From contig JAEEND010000019.1 of NCBI GenBank assembly GCA_016283575.1, positions 1 to 33,918 of the forward strand: DNA of 33,918 bases, read 5' to 3'. This document shows positions 33,561 to 33,918 of the stretch, piece after piece (position 1 is the first letter of the stretch; every line of letters starts with the position of its first letter). Source of the DNA: Lachnospiraceae bacterium (lineage in GTDB: Bacteria; Bacillota; Clostridia; Lachnospirales; Lachnospiraceae). Made by a program: the position numbers and the translations under genes. The notes under the pieces were generated by a model, which searched no databases, had not been told where the DNA came from, and was given only the letters and a program-made list of their open reading frames with translations.

Positions 33561-33918
33561 CTATCCCTATATGGATTTCTACATACGATTGGGATACATG
33601 AGACAAGGTGGAGGGGTATTAGCTGTGAAAAACTATCCCAGTTTAGATGGAAATTTCCGTATTGGGATACATGAGACAAGGTGAAGGGGTGAGAACAGTG
33701 ATAAACTATCCCAGTTTAGATGGAAATTTCCGTATTGGGATACATGAGACAAGGTGGAGGGGTATTAGCTGTGAAAAACTATCCCAGTTTAGATGGAAAT
33801 TTCCGTATTGGGATACGTGAGACAAGGTGGAGGGGTATTAGCTGTGAAAAACTATCCCAGTTTAGATGGAAATTTCCGTATTGGGATACGTGAGACAAGG
33901 TGGAGGGGTGTGAGCTGG
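33561..33918. repeat. right array: the same dyad units in inverted orientation
   Basis: Units start at 33561 (degenerate), 33633, 33706, 33779 and 33852, with period 72-73 bp. All but the first contain CTATCCCAGTTTAGATGG followed by the palindrome GGAAATTTCC and end TTGGGATAC. It is the exact reverse orientation of the left array, with the same linker. One linker (33671-33705) is the TGTTCTCACC variant also present once in the left array. The array runs off the window. Confidence 0.95.

Overview
The window looks like chromosomal DNA of a Gram-positive anaerobe of the Clostridia, most likely a Lachnospiraceae member. This is inferred from the unbroken S10-spc-alpha ribosomal order, a small KOW-domain gene between map and infA, a zinc-ribbon S14 and zinc-lid adenylate kinase, the order rplQ - ecfA - ecfA - ecfT - truA - rplM - rpsI, and very regular AAGGAGG-type ribosome sites with TTGACA-N17-TATAAT promoters. 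No 16S or tRNA gene is present to confirm it.

Positions 1-895 hold the start of a DUF1801-type gene running off the left edge, a roughly 300-base stretch with no convincing gene, a strictly periodic array of inverted 6-bp half-sites (period exactly 62 bp, 471-690), and a scar beside rpsI: a second copy of the 3' end of rpsI (QFSKR-stop) with its own terminator, separated from the real gene by a string of triloop hairpins. From 896 to 21851 everything except one small membrane ORF is on the minus strand: rpsI and rplM with their own promoter and leader, truA, the ECF vitamin-transporter core (ecfT, ecfA2, ecfA1), then the complete ribosomal supercluster from rplQ back to rpsJ, including rpoA, infA, map, adk and secY. 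Several gaps inside the supercluster hold hairpins, direct repeats or an internal promoter.

From 21890 to 24930 lies an AT-rich accessory island: a hicBA toxin-antitoxin pair, an IS30-family transposase with intact DDE residues, and an XRE regulator behind a stretch rich in 18-bp GTAACGA palindromes and GGTGTAAT repeats. Related TGCAAC/GTTGCA palindromes lie at both margins of the island.

From 25022 to 30949 is an oligopeptide ABC transporter operon, oppB-C-D-F-A, read on the minus strand from a near-consensus promoter. Its binding lipoprotein OppA appears circularly permuted: the segment that normally ends the family sits directly after the lipoprotein signal, and the protein stops where that segment should begin.

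From 31073 to the end, two tandem arrays of a 72-73 bp unit built around a 37-38 bp dyad face each other in inverted orientation. They enclose a two-gene cassette of a SAM-dependent rRNA-type methyltransferase and a convergently transcribed protein with nuclease-like motifs. The most unusual items are the permuted OppA, the opposed dyad arrays, the 62-bp half-site array and the rpsI 3'-end duplication.
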